Shown: positions 17,890 through 27,642, counted from the first letter of the stretch. The stretch is DNA of 64,000 bases from an uncultured Lachnospiraceae bacterium (GCA_947626285.1 CANQRR010000012.1:1-64000), one strand, 5' to 3'. Numbers and translations are program-made. The notes: generated from the letters alone by a model not told the origin.

Positions 17890-20043
17890 CTATTTTGCCC
17901 TCGCCATACCTTTTACATTCATCTTTAATGTAGTGCTCTCCTTGTACGGGCGGAACAGCAGGTAGAGGAAGCCGATCACAAGCAGGATCGCGACCACGGT
18001 CCAGATGCCGAAACCGGCGCCCGTGAAAAGGTTGCCGAGCTGATAAACGCACAGGGAAACGACATACGCGAGCAGACACTGATAGCCGATCGCAAACCAG
18101 AACCATTTGATGTTGTTCATCTCACGCTTGATCGCGCCCATCGCCGCGAAGCACGGCGCGCACAGCAGGTTGAACACAAGGAAGGAATACGCCGCGATCG
18201 CAGTCATGCTGCCGGCGAGCGCGCCCCAGATCTCCGCGCCGTCGTCTGCCACCTCGGCGAAGCCGAACAGGATGCCGAAGGTGCCGACCACGTTCTCCTT
18301 TGCGATCAGGCCGGTGACCGCCGCGACGGCCATCTTCCAGTCGCCCCAGCCAAGCGGGATGAAGAGCCACGCGATCGCGTTTCCGATCGTCGCCAGGATG
18401 CTGCTGTCCAGCTGCTCCGCCTCCAGCATGCAGAACTTGCCGTCGATCCAGCCGAAACCCTGCAGGAACCAGAGCACGATCGTGGATAACAAGATGATTG
18501 TACCAGCTTTTTTGATAAATGACCAGCCTCTTTCCCACATACTTCTTAGAACGTTGCCGACGGTCGGCATATGGTAGGCCGGAAGCTCCATGACGAACGG
18601 GGCCGGATCCCCCGCGAACATCTTCGTCTTCTTCAGGATGATGCCGGAGCAGATGATTGCCGCGATCCCCACGAAGTACGCGCTCGGGGATACCCACCAC
18701 GCGCCGCCGAAGAGCGCGCCCGCGATCAGCGCGATAATCGGTAGCTTCGCCCCGCAGGGGATAAACGTCGTCGTCATGATCGTCATCTTGCGGTCTCTGT
18801 CGTTCTCGATCGTCCTCGAGGCCATGACGCCCGGGACGCCGCAGCCCGTGCCGATCAGCATCGGGATGAAAGACTTACCGGACAGGCCGAATTTGCGGAA
18901 GATACGGTCCATGATGAACGCGACGCGCGCCATATAGCCGCAGGACTCCAGAAACGCCAGAAACAGAAACAGCACCAGCATCTGCGGCACGAAGCCGAGC
19001 ACCGCGCCGACGCCCGCCACGATGCCGTCCAGAATCAGGGACTGCAGCCAGCCCGCGCAGTGAATGCTCACCAGGAAGCTCTCGATCGCCGGTGGGATGA
19101 TCTCGCCGAAGAGTACGTCGTTCGTCCAGTCAGTCACGATCGCGCCGACCGTCGTCACGGACACATAGTACACGATAAACATGACTACCGCGAAGATCGG
19201 CAGCGCCAGAAAACGGTTCGTCACGATGCGGTCGATCTTATCCGACGTCGTCATCGCGCCCTTTTTGCCCTTCTTAAGGCAATCGCCGATGATCGACGAT
19301 ATGTACACGTAGCGCTCGTTGGTGATGATGCTCTCGGTGTCATCGTCAAACTTGTCTTCCAGCGCCGCGATCTGCGCGCTCACATCCGGCACGCTGCTCA
19401 TCATCGCGCCGATCTTGTCGTCCTTCTCCAGCAGCTTAATCGCGAAGAACCGCTTCTGCTCTTCCGGCACATCAGAGCCGAGCATCGCCTCGACGTCGCG
19501 GATCGCGTTCTCCACCTCCGGCGCGAACTCGTGCACCGGAGCCGCTGCCTGCCTCCGATTCGCGAGCGTCACAGCCTTCTCCGCCGCCTGCAGCACACCC
19601 GTGCCCTTGAGCGCGGAGATTTCCACAGCCTCGCAGCCGAGCTTCTGGCTGAGCTTTTCAATGTTGATCTTATCGCCGCTCTTCGCGACGACGTCCATCA
19701 TATTCACCGCCATGACGACCGGGATCCCGAGCTCCATGAGCTGCGTCGTCAGGTAAAGGTTCCGCTCGATGTTCGTGCCGTCCACAATATTCAGGATCGC
19801 GTCCGGGCGCTCCCCGATCAGATAATTCCTGGCGACCACTTCCTCCAGCGTGTACGGAGAGAGTGAGTAGATACCCGGAAGGTCCATGATCGCGACATCC
19901 TTGTGCCCTTTGAGCTTGCCCTCCTTCTTCTCCACCGTTACGCCCGGCCAGTTTCCAACAAACTGATTGGAACCGGTCAGCGCGTTGAACAGTGTCGTCT
20001 TGCCACTGTTTGGATTTCCTGCAAGTGCGATTCTAACTGACAT
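17890..20043 (-). CDS. feoB: Ferrous iron transporter B
   Basis: MSVRIALAGNPNSGKTTLFNALTGSNQFVGNWPGVTVEKKEG; DLPGIYSLSP; NMMD; gate motifs. Confidence 0.97.
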   Translation of the reverse strand: MSVRIALAGNPNSGKTTLFNALTGSNQFVGNWPGVTVEKKEGKLKGHKDVAIMDLPGIYSLSPYTLEEVVARNYLIGERPDAILNIVDGTNIERNLYLTTQLMELGIPVVMAVNMMDVVAKSGDKINIEKLSQKLGCEAVEISALKGTGVLQAAEKAVTLANRRQAAAPVHEFAPEVENAIRDVEAMLGSDVPEEQKRFFAIKLLEKDDKIGAMMSSVPDVSAQIAALEDKFDDDTESIITNERYVYISSIIGDCLKKGKKGAMTTSDKIDRIVTNRFLALPIFAVVMFIVYYVSVTTVGAIVTDWTNDVLFGEIIPPAIESFLVSIHCAGWLQSLILDGIVAGVGAVLGFVPQMLVLFLFLAFLESCGYMARVAFIMDRIFRKFGLSGKSFIPMLIGTGCGVPGVMASRTIENDRDRKMTIMTTTFIPCGAKLPIIALIAGALFGGAWWVSPSAYFVGIAAIICSGIILKKTKMFAGDPAPFVMELPAYHMPTVGNVLRSMWERGWSFIKKAGTIILLSTIVLWFLQGFGWIDGKFCMLEAEQLDSSILATIGNAIAWLFIPLGWGDWKMAVAAVTGLIAKENVVGTFGILFGFAEVADDGAEIWGALAGSMTAIAAYSFLVFNLLCAPCFAAMGAIKREMNNIKWFWFAIGYQCLLAYVVSLCVYQLGNLFTGAGFGIWTVVAILLVIGFLYLLFRPYKESTTLKMNVKGMARAK

Positions 20044-20173
20044 TTTCCTGTCTCCTCCTGTTTTGGCGGTCATATGTGTCTCCGCCTTTTTCTATACTTC
20101 AGTTCGATTAATGACTCGCGGAACGAAGCTTAACGGTTTCATTCCGGCTTTTATTTGTCGCAACTTATTTTTA

Positions 20174-20187
20174 TTAGTTGCAACTAA
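20174..20187. promoter_or_regulatory. DtxR/MntR-like operator between feoA and feoB
   Basis: TTAGTTGCAACTAA, fully self-complementary 14-mer. Confidence 0.55.
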
Positions 20188-20210
20188 TCCATGTGTAAAA
20201 AAATATGCGC

Positions 20211-20432
20211 TTACTCCACCGCGATCATCTCGGCGTCCGCCTTGCGCAGCGACAGCTCATATCCTCTGACCGTCACCTCGACCGGATCCCCGAGCGGCGC
20301 GACCTTGCGCACGAATACTTCCACGCCCTTCGTGATCCCCATATCCATGATCCGTCTCTTCACCGGCCCGTCCCCGGTCAGCCTCGCGACCTTCACGGTC
20401 TGCCCGCAGGCCACTTCCCGCAATGTTTTCAT
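20211..20432 (-). CDS. feoA: FeoA family protein
   Basis: MKTLREVACGQTVKVARLTGDGPVKRRIMDMGITKGVEVFVRKVAPLGDPVEVTVRGYELSLRKADAEMIAVE. Confidence 0.93.
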   Translation of the reverse strand: MKTLREVACGQTVKVARLTGDGPVKRRIMDMGITKGVEVFVRKVAPLGDPVEVTVRGYELSLRKADAEMIAVE

Positions 20433-20509
20433 AATGTCCTCCATTCTCTCCGAACCTGATAAACCGACCCGGATCTCCCGGGTGGCTTCGGATATCGCGT
20501 CTTACAGTC

Positions 20510-20719
20510 TCAGACAATGATCTTGTTCGCCATGTCCCTGCCGATCGCCACACGCGAATCCTTCACATTGACGATCAGACTGCCGCCCGTCTCTGAGACG
20601 ACCGTCACCATTCCGCCTGTGACAAAGCCGAGATTCTCCAGAAATTTTCTCGTCTCCTCCTTGCCTCCGACTTTCTTGATCACGTTTTCCTTTCCGGCGC
20701 TTGCCATTGACAACGGCAT
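20510..20719 (-). CDS. feoA: Second FeoA family protein
   Basis: FLENLGFVTGGMVTVVSETGGSLIVNVKDSRVAIGRDMANKIIV; RBS GGAGGAGG places the start at 20719. Confidence 0.9.
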   Translation of the reverse strand: MPLSMASAGKENVIKKVGGKEETRKFLENLGFVTGGMVTVVSETGGSLIVNVKDSRVAIGRDMANKIIV

Positions 20720-20781
20720 ACCATCGACCTCCTCCGCAAAACATCCGTCTTTCTTTTCGGAATGATTGTATTTTTCCATTG

Positions 20782-20840
20782 GTTAGTATATTCTAACATA
20801 TATTAGTTGTCAAGAACTTTTTTAAGTTATTCCTAACTTA
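20782..20840 (-). promoter_or_regulatory. feo promoter with two DtxR-like palindromes
   Basis: Minus-strand TTGACA (20808-20813), 17 bp, TATACT (20785-20790). GTTAGTATATTCTAAC (20782-20797) covers the -10; TAAGTTA-TTCC-TAACTTA lies at 20823-20840. Confidence 0.7.
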
Positions 20841-20959
20841 TTTTTGGCGGAATTTTTCATACAAAGAGATAGAAGTTCCGGATATTTTCAGTTTTATGCT
20901 TTGCGTTTTTCTTTCCTTATGGTATAATAAACCAAAAAACAGGAAGAGAGGTGCGAACT

Positions 20960-21325
20960 ATGGCGACCAACGAATCTGCGGAAAACTATCTGGAAACGAT
21001 CCTGATCCTGAGCCAGCGGCTTCCGGTCGTGCGCTCCGTGGACATCGCGACCGAACTTGGTTTCAAAAAACCCAGCGTCAGCATCGCGATGAAAAATCTG
21101 CGCGAAAAAAAGCATATCACCGTGTCAGATTCCGGCTACATCTCTCTCACTGAGTCCGGACGTGCGATCGCCGAGGAGATCTACGAGCGCCATCAGCTTC
21201 TTTCTTCTTGGCTGACCGCTCTCGGCGTAGACCCGCAGATCGCCTCTGAGGACGCATGCAAGATGGAGCATGTCATCAGCCGCGAGAGCTTTGAAGCGAT
21301 CAAGCGTCATGTCCGCGGATTCTGA
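20960..21325 (+). CDS. DtxR/MntR family metal-dependent transcriptional regulator
   Basis: ESAENYLETILILSQRLPVVRSVDIATELGFKKPSVSIAMKNLREKKHITV; divergent from the feo operon. Confidence 0.92.
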   Translation: MATNESAENYLETILILSQRLPVVRSVDIATELGFKKPSVSIAMKNLREKKHITVSDSGYISLTESGRAIAEEIYERHQLLSSWLTALGVDPQIASEDACKMEHVISRESFEAIKRHVRGF

Positions 21326-21463
21326 TATTTAATATTACGCTCATCTCCAAAACAGCCGCTGCGAGACATTGCAGTGGCTGTTTTGATTTCTCTCTGCTTC
21401 TTTTCCTGCTCTGATCGGCATAAAATGTAAAAAATCTCTGCCCTTTCGCGGATTGGAACTCCT

Positions 21464-23182
21464 ATGTCTCAGAAGATCATTGCAGCGCAGACGCCCGATA
21501 CTTCCCCGATCCTCTCGGAAGATTATTCCGATATCATTTTCCGTTACCAGACCACCCCGGAAGCTCTGCTCACAGAGCTGGCTTCGTACTCTCCTCAGCT
21601 TGTCGACATCCGGTACGGCATCCTTCACGCGCCGCTCTCCGAACATCTCGCAACGGTCGAGGAGCTCGGCTACTCCGGCGTCCCAAAACTCTTCACCTCG
21701 ATCGACACTGTCAGTCTGGAAGCCTCCGGCATTTTCCCCGCGCAGCTCCAGCCTTATCTGGATCTGTCGGGCAAAGGTGTCCTCATCGGCTTTCTGGACT
21801 CCGGCATCGACTACACGCATCCCGCGTTTCGCAACGCGGACGGGACAACGCGGATCGCGCGGATCTGGGATCAGACCGACCAGACCGGAACACCGCCGAA
21901 TGGGTTTTCTTACGGAAGCGAATACACGGACGACCTGCTGAATCAGGCCTTGTTCTCCGGGGATCCGTACGCGCTCGTGCCGGAACGCGATGAGTCGGGA
22001 CATGGCAGCTCGATCGCCGGGATCGCCTGCGGCAGCGCAGACGACAACGCGGACTTCAGCGGGGCAGCGCCGGAGGCCCGGATCGTCTTCGTCCGTCTCA
22101 AACAGGCAAAACAATACCTGCGCGACTACTTCCTGATTCCCGAAAGCGCGACCGTCTATCAGGAGACGGATCTGATGCTGGGCGTGCGCTATCTGGTCGA
22201 AGTCTCCAGAGAACTCCGCATGCCGCTCGTCATCTGCATCTCTGTCGGAACAAACCAGGGCAGCCACAGCGGAACCACCCCGCTCGAGGAGGTGCTGACC
22301 TCCGCACAGCTCAACACGGGGATCTGCGTCGTCGCCGGCAGCGGAAACGAGGCCGGAAGAGGGCATCATTTTCAGGGACAGCTCGCCCGGGCAGAGGACT
22401 CTGCGGAGGTGGAGCTTCTCATTGACCAGGAGACGCGCGGGTTTGCGATCGAATTCTGGGCGGACGCGCCGGAACTTTACAGCGTCGGCTTCACCTCGCC
22501 GCTCGGCGAGACCATCCAGCCGATACAGCCCCGCAGCGGCACAACACGTGAATTTGACTTTCTCCTGGAATACAGCAGGATCACACTGACTTACACAATC
22601 GTAGAGATGCTCAGCGGCGCGCAGCTCGCGCTGCTTCGTTTTGTAGATCCCACGCCCGGTATCTGGCGCATCCGCATCGTCAGCAAGAGCTTCGTAAACG
22701 GGATCTTCCATCTGTGGCTCCCGGTCACCGGCCTTGTGGATCCGGAGATTCGTTTCTATGCGCCCAGCTCCGACGTCACGCTTGTCGTCCCCTCCTGCGC
22801 TTCTTCCGTGATCACGGTCGGAACCTATAATGCCTACAACAACAGTCTGTTCATCCACTCGGGTCGAGGCTACACGAGAAACGGGCTGATCAAACCGGAT
22901 TTCGCGGCTCCGGGCATCGATCTGACTGCCCCTGAATCCGGCGGAGGTTACATGACGCGCAGCGGTTCCTGTGCTGCCTCCGCGCTCACAGCCGGAGCCG
23001 CCGCCCTGCTCGTGGAGGCCGGTCTGCGCCAGCAGCGTCCGCGCTACTTTACGACGCAGGAACTTCTGAGCCTGTTCCTCCGGGGTGCGGAGAGAAACGG
23101 CAGTGCCAGCTACCCGAACCGTGAGTGGGGATACGGCACAATGAATGTGTACGGTGTCTTTGAGTCGTTCCTTCGCTCTTGA
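21464..23182 (+). CDS. S8 family (subtilase, Csp-like) protein with Cys at the nucleophile position
   Basis: Asp IGFLDSGIDYTHPAF, His DESGHGSSIAGIA, but SGSCAASALTAG where SGTSMAAP is expected. Confidence 0.88.
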   Translation: MSQKIIAAQTPDTSPILSEDYSDIIFRYQTTPEALLTELASYSPQLVDIRYGILHAPLSEHLATVEELGYSGVPKLFTSIDTVSLEASGIFPAQLQPYLDLSGKGVLIGFLDSGIDYTHPAFRNADGTTRIARIWDQTDQTGTPPNGFSYGSEYTDDLLNQALFSGDPYALVPERDESGHGSSIAGIACGSADDNADFSGAAPEARIVFVRLKQAKQYLRDYFLIPESATVYQETDLMLGVRYLVEVSRELRMPLVICISVGTNQGSHSGTTPLEEVLTSAQLNTGICVVAGSGNEAGRGHHFQGQLARAEDSAEVELLIDQETRGFAIEFWADAPELYSVGFTSPLGETIQPIQPRSGTTREFDFLLEYSRITLTYTIVEMLSGAQLALLRFVDPTPGIWRIRIVSKSFVNGIFHLWLPVTGLVDPEIRFYAPSSDVTLVVPSCASSVITVGTYNAYNNSLFIHSGRGYTRNGLIKPDFAAPGIDLTAPESGGGYMTRSGSCAASALTAGAAALLVEAGLRQQRPRYFTTQELLSLFLRGAERNGSASYPNREWGYGTMNVYGVFESFLRS

Positions 23183-23309
23183 TCCCTGACGCATCCGGCC
23201 GGCTTCTCCCCGCCTGTATCCGAACGTCCCCGGTCCTCCCCTGTTTTCGTAACACTTGCCCTCCGGACGCATATGATACACTGTAAATGAAAAAAACGGA
23301 GGGTACAAA

Positions 23310-23561
23310 ATGAGCGATTTAGCAGCAACAAACTGTGGATGTGAGGGCATCAATTCCTGCTCCCTGATCTGGATCATCCTCCTGCTCAACTGCTTCTGCG
23401 GAGGAAACAACGGTACGTCCCTGCTGAGCGGCAACGGCGGCGGATGCGGCAACGACAGCTGCCTGATCATTCTCCTGCTTCTGCTCTGCGGCGGATGCGG
23501 CGGCAACGGCAACAACGGCTCTTTCTTCAACAACGGAAACGGCTGTGGATGCGGATGCTGA
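23310..23561 (+). CDS. Small Cys/Gly/Asn-rich protein with two hydrophobic repeats
   Basis: MSDLAATNCGCEGINSCSLIWIILLLNCFCGGNNG...NDSCLIILLLLLCGGCGGNGNNG...CGCGC. RBS and terminator present. Confidence 0.7.
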   Translation: MSDLAATNCGCEGINSCSLIWIILLLNCFCGGNNGTSLLSGNGGGCGNDSCLIILLLLLCGGCGGNGNNGSFFNNGNGCGCGC

Positions 23562-23571
23562 TGTTTTCAAA

Positions 23572-23605
23572 AATTTGGGGCGTGGCCTTTCGCCACGCCC
23601 CGTTT
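23572..23605 (+). terminator. Rho-independent terminator
   Basis: GGGGCGTGGC-CTTTC-GCCACGCCCCGTTTTC. Confidence 0.85.
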
Positions 23606-23635
23606 TCTGTTCTCACCTCATATTTCGGATCACCA

Positions 23636-23806
23636 TTATCCTGCGTCTGTTCCCGGCTGTCGTTCCTCATATCCCGAATTCCGAATCCATCCGGCCTGCC
23701 GCTCTGTTTGTCGTATCGCTTGTTCTTCCCTCTTTTTCTTCCGCCGCATACAGTCCTCATCTATCTCATAGAACGCGTTCCCGTCGATCACGATTCGCGA
23801 TGCCAT
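23636..23806 (-). CDS. Small hypothetical protein
   Basis: MASRIVIDGNAFYEIDEDCMRRKKKREEQAIRQ... coding-like; start at ATG 23806. Confidence 0.5.
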   Translation of the reverse strand: MASRIVIDGNAFYEIDEDCMRRKKKREEQAIRQTERQAGWIRNSGYEERQPGTDAG

Positions 23807-23931
23807 CTGTAATCGCCCCTTTCTGTAACCAAATGCGGATAGCCGAGGCCATCCTAATATAAAATATTCACCCGGCATATTTCTGTTGCCCGGCACATAC
23901 ACATAAATAAAAAGGGTAAGGATAGGACTCT

Positions 23932-24210
23932 ATGAATGACGATTCCTGGATGAATAACCCCGCCCTCGGGGGAATCGACCCGGCCAAACTGCAGATGCTC
24001 TCCACACTCGCCTCGCAGGCGCAGGGAAAGAACCAGAATGAACTGCTTCCGTTTCTGATGGCTGCCATGTCGCAGTCGCAGTCAAACCATATGTCGTTCA
24101 ACTCGGCGGAGACCGAAGCCATCATCAGCGTGATGAAGATGGGAAAATCACCCCAACAGATCCAACAGATCGACCGGATGATCGCGATGGTGAATAGCTT
24201 CAAAAGATAA
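23932..24210 (+). CDS. Hypothetical protein, 92 aa, spore-former type
   Basis: MNDDSWMNNPALGGIDPAKLQMLSTLASQAQGKNQNELLPFLMAAMSQSQ... Confidence 0.6.
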   Translation: MNDDSWMNNPALGGIDPAKLQMLSTLASQAQGKNQNELLPFLMAAMSQSQSNHMSFNSAETEAIISVMKMGKSPQQIQQIDRMIAMVNSFKR

Positions 24211-24288
24211 GCAGACTGAGTGCACCGCGGCTACTCGTGAAATGCTCCGCATTTCCCTCGTGCGCGTTGCACCTTCACAAATCCAAAA

Positions 24289-24331
24289 TAAACGGGGATT
24301 TCCGCGAGCGGAATCCCCGTTTATTTTGTCT
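24289..24331. terminator. Strong bidirectional terminator between convergent genes
   Basis: AAAATAAACGGGGATTTCCGCgagcGGAATCCCCGTTTATTTT. Confidence 0.9.
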
Positions 24332-24353
24332 TTGCTCAGTCTGCTTATCGCGA

Positions 24354-24731
24354 CTACTTCAATGTAACCTTCGCGCCCTCTGCCTCGAGCTTCGTCTTCA
24401 GCTCGTCTGCCTCTGCCTTGGAAGCGCCCTCCTTGATCACCTTCGGAGCGTTGTCTACGACGTCCTTCGCTTCCTTCAGGCCAAGGCCGGTCGCCTCACG
24501 GACAACCTTGATGACCTTAACCTTGTTCGGGCCTACCTCGGTGAGCTCTACGTCGAACTCATCCTTCTCCTCAGCTGCCTCAGCCGGAGCTGCGCCTGCC
24601 GCCGCTACTACGACGCCTGCTGCTGCGGATACGCCGAACTCTTCCTCACATGCCTTCACGAGCTCATTCAACTCGAGAACGGATAACTCTTTGATCGCTT
24701 CGATAAACTCAGCTGTCGTCATCTTTGCCAT
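24354..24731 (-). CDS. rplL: 50S ribosomal protein L7/L12
   Basis: [38 protein letters not shown]...[31 protein letters not shown]. Confidence 0.98.
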   Translation of the reverse strand: MAKMTTAEFIEAIKELSVLELNELVKACEEEFGVSAAAGVVVAAAGAAPAEAAEEKDEFDVELTEVGPNKVKVIKVVREATGLGLKEAKDVVDNAPKVIKEGASKAEADELKTKLEAEGAKVTLK

Positions 24732-24784
24732 TTTATTTTCCTCCTATTGATAATTTGTTTTCTGTTTGCTCTGCTTACTCTGGT

Positions 24785-25405
24785 TTACTCTGCCTCTGTC
24801 GGCGCTTCTGCAACTTCTGCCTTTGGCTCTTCCGCTGCTTCCGCCTTCGGCTCTTCTGTCGCCTCAGCCTCAGCCTTTACCGGCTCCTCCGCCTGCTCAG
24901 ACTTCTCTGCGCTCTCCGGACGATCCGGCAACTCAGCGATCTGACTAAGCACACGCGCGAAATTCGAGATCGGGGACTTCATGCTGCCAAGCAATCTGCC
25001 GAGCAGTACCTCTCTCGACGGGATATCCGCCAGAGCCGTGATCGCCTTCTCGTCGTAGTAACCTCCCTCGACAATGCCAGCCAGAACCTTCAGCGTCGGA
25101 ACCTTCTTCATGTACTTGGAAAGGATCCTCGCCGGGGCCGTCGCATCGTCTTTGGAGATCGCGATCGCGTTCGGGCCTTCCAGATGCTTCGTCAGCGGCT
25201 CGCAGTCCGTGCCCTGGAACGCGAAGTTCATCATCGTGTTCTTGTAGACCTTGTAGATGATGCCTGCTTCTCTCAGTTCCTTACGAAGCTCGGTGTCTGC
25301 TTCAACCGTGATTCCGCTGTAGTGGATCAGAACAACAGACTGTGCGTCCTTGATGTTCTCTGAGATCTCCTCCACGATCGGTTTCTTCAGTTCAACCTTA
25401 GCCAT
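24785..25405 (-). CDS. rplJ: 50S ribosomal protein L10 with acidic Ala/Glu C-terminal extension
   Basis: MAKVELKKPIVEEISENIKDAQSVVLIHYSGITVEADTELRKELREAGIIYKVYKNTMMNFA. Confidence 0.97.
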   Translation of the reverse strand: MAKVELKKPIVEEISENIKDAQSVVLIHYSGITVEADTELRKELREAGIIYKVYKNTMMNFAFQGTDCEPLTKHLEGPNAIAISKDDATAPARILSKYMKKVPTLKVLAGIVEGGYYDEKAITALADIPSREVLLGRLLGSMKSPISNFARVLSQIAELPDRPESAEKSEQAEEPVKAEAEATEEPKAEAAEEPKAEVAEAPTEAE

Positions 25406-25454
25406 GAAATGGTGCACCTCCTTATAGATTTGTGTACCGCCGGACGGACCAGAT

Positions 25455-25568
25455 GAAAAACCCCTCTGTCACGCAGACAGGGGGCATAAAAATCATGCTT
25501 GCGATTCATCCTCCTCGGCAGGCGATTTCTCATTATACCTCGCGGCACCTGCTGTCTACGGCAGTCAT
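25455..25568 (-). ncRNA. L10 leader (r-protein autoregulatory mRNA leader) with terminator-like hairpin
   Basis: Minus strand CCGTAGACAGCAGGTGCC...AATCGCCTGCCGAGGAGG, then CCCCCTGTCTGCGTGACAGAGGGGTTTTTC, between rplA and rplJ. Confidence 0.85.
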
Positions 25569-25615
25569 CTTTGATAAAATAGCATATCGACAAATGGATG
25601 TCAAGAAATTTCTTC

Positions 25616-26308
25616 TTATGAGAACTTGAGCGGATTCAGCTTCACGCCCGGTCCCATGGTCGGCGCAACGGTGACGCTCCTGAGGAACTGTCCCTTCACC
25701 GCCGACGGTCTCGCCTTGACGATCGCCTCGATCAGCGTCTGGAAGTTATCCGTGAGCTGCTCTTCCGTAAAGGAAGCCTTGCCGATCGGCACATGGATGA
25801 TGTTGGTCTTATCCAGACGGTACTCAATCTTACCTGCCTTGATGTCGTTGACCGCCTTCGTCACGTCCATCGTGACGGTGCCGGCCTTCGGGTTCGGCAT
25901 CAGGCCCTTCGGTCCGAGCACACGGCCCAGACGTCCGACAACGCCCATCATGTCCGGCGTGGCGACGACTACGTCGAAATCCAGCCAGCCTTCGTTTTGA
26001 ATCTTCGGAACCAGCTCCTCAGCGCCGACGTAATCCGCGCCTGCCGCCTGAGCCTCGTCCGCCTTCGCGTTCTTCGCGAACACGAGTACACGCACTTTCT
26101 TGCCGGTGCCGTGCGGGAGCACGACCGCGCCGCGGATCTGCTGGTCCGCGTGACGTCCGTCACAGCCTGTGCGGATGTGAACCTCGATCGTCTCGTCAAA
26201 CTTCGCGACTGCTGACTTCTTCGCCAGCGCGATTCCTTCGTTTACATCATAGAGGACTGTGCGGTCGATCGCCTTCGCAGCCTCTGCATATTTTTTGCCT
26301 CTCTTCAT
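25616..26308 (-). CDS. rplA: 50S ribosomal protein L1
   Basis: [70 protein letters not shown]. Confidence 0.98.
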   Translation of the reverse strand: MKRGKKYAEAAKAIDRTVLYDVNEGIALAKKSAVAKFDETIEVHIRTGCDGRHADQQIRGAVVLPHGTGKKVRVLVFAKNAKADEAQAAGADYVGAEELVPKIQNEGWLDFDVVVATPDMMGVVGRLGRVLGPKGLMPNPKAGTVTMDVTKAVNDIKAGKIEYRLDKTNIIHVPIGKASFTEEQLTDNFQTLIEAIVKARPSAVKGQFLRSVTVAPTMGPGVKLNPLKFS

Positions 26309-26378
26309 ATGAAATAACCTCCTGGTGGTGTTTGCGGGGATTGCCCTCCCACTTTGTTATTGTTTACTGAAAGATCTT

Positions 26379-26804
26379 CTACTCCTCTACCGTAATGCCC
26401 ATGCTTCTCGCGGTGCCCGCGATCATGCTCATCGCTGCCTCAATGCTGCCCGCGTTGAGATCCGGCATCTTCATCTCCGCGATCTCACGAACCTTGTCCT
26501 TGGAGATCGTCGCTACCTTCGTCTTGTTCGGCGTACCGGAACCGGACTTGATGTTGCACGCCTTCTTCAGCAGAACCGCTGCCGGCGGCGTCTTCGTGAT
26601 GAAGCTGAAGCTTCTGTCCGCGTAGACCGTGATCACGACCGGGATGATCAGATCGCCCTTGTCCGCGGTCCTCGCGTTGAACTCTTTCGTAAACTGAACA
26701 ATGTTCACACCATGCTGGCCAAGAGCCGGGCCAACCGGCGGCGCCGGCGTAGCTTTGCCGGCCGGAATCTGTAATTTAATATAACCTGCTACCTTTTTTG
26801 CCAT
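26379..26804 (-). CDS. rplK: 50S ribosomal protein L11
   Basis: [46 protein letters not shown]. Confidence 0.98.
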   Translation of the reverse strand: MAKKVAGYIKLQIPAGKATPAPPVGPALGQHGVNIVQFTKEFNARTADKGDLIIPVVITVYADRSFSFITKTPPAAVLLKKACNIKSGSGTPNKTKVATISKDKVREIAEMKMPDLNAGSIEAAMSMIAGTARSMGITVEE

Positions 26805-26903
26805 GTCAGGCACCTCCTATGTGGTAATGTCGGGAGTGCTTCCCTCCCACGCTCCGCGGAGCCTTCGCCGCGGGAATCTGCTTGTTAGCTGTTGTCCATT
26901 GCC

Positions 26904-27419
26904 TTATAACTTTCGAATCTCGGCGAAGCTGATCTCTACCGGCGTCTCGCGCCCGAACAGCTCGACATTGATCGTGACGCTCTGCTTGCCCGCGTTGACC
27001 GCCTGGATCACGCCCATGGTGTCCTTCCAGACGCCACCGACCACGGTGACGGAATCTCCCACTTCGAAGTCCACCGTGACGTTGCTCGTCTGGATGCCAA
27101 GGTTGAACATCTCCAGATCCGTGAGCGGCACCGGCTTGGATCCCGGTCCCACAAATCCGGTGACGCCGCGCGTGTTTCGCACGACATACCAGGTGTCGTC
27201 GTTCATAATCATGTTGATCAGGACATAACCCGGGAACAGCTTCTTCTGAACCGTCTTGCGAACGCCGTTCTTCAGCTCGATCACGTCCTGGAGCGGCACG
27301 CGCACTTCCAGAATCTGATCCTCCAGATGGCGGTTCTCGATCGTCTTTTCGATGTTCGCTTTTACTTTGTTCTCATAACCTGAATAGGTATGCGCTACAT
27401 ACCAGTTAGCTTCTGCCAT
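26904..27419 (-). CDS. nusG: Transcription termination/antitermination factor NusG
   Basis: NWYVAHTYSGYENKVKANIEKTIENR; LFPGYVLINMIMNDDTWYVVRNTRGVTGFVG. Confidence 0.98.
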   Translation of the reverse strand: MAEANWYVAHTYSGYENKVKANIEKTIENRHLEDQILEVRVPLQDVIELKNGVRKTVQKKLFPGYVLINMIMNDDTWYVVRNTRGVTGFVGPGSKPVPLTDLEMFNLGIQTSNVTVDFEVGDSVTVVGGVWKDTMGVIQAVNAGKQSVTINVELFGRETPVEISFAEIRKL

Positions 27420-27435
27420 ACGATCACCCTTGTCC

Positions 27436-27642
27436 TCAGAAATGGATGTTTACCAGAATATCCACAAAATGCTGGAAAATAAAATCCAGGATCGCAATGA
27501 TCATTCCAAGTACGATAGAAACGGCAACTACAGCACCGGTCTGCTTCGCGAGCGATTTCCGATCCGGCCATATGATCTTCTTAAACTCGGCCTTGAGGCC
27601 ATCGAACCAGCTCTTCTGATTCTTCTCAACTTTCTCTGCCAT
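27436..27642 (-). CDS. secE: Preprotein translocase SecE
   Basis: WFDGLKAEFKKIIWPDRKSLAKQTGAVVAVSIVLGMIIAILDFIFQ, directly upstream of nusG. Confidence 0.96.
   Translation of the reverse strand: MAEKVEKNQKSWFDGLKAEFKKIIWPDRKSLAKQTGAVVAVSIVLGMIIAILDFIFQHFVDILVNIHF

Noticed and set aside
21341-23533. 730-aa minus-strand ORF opposite the subtilase
   Set aside because: High-GC antisense shadow ORF; Arg/Asp/Val-rich translation without recognisable motifs, while the + strand encodes a clear S8 protein.
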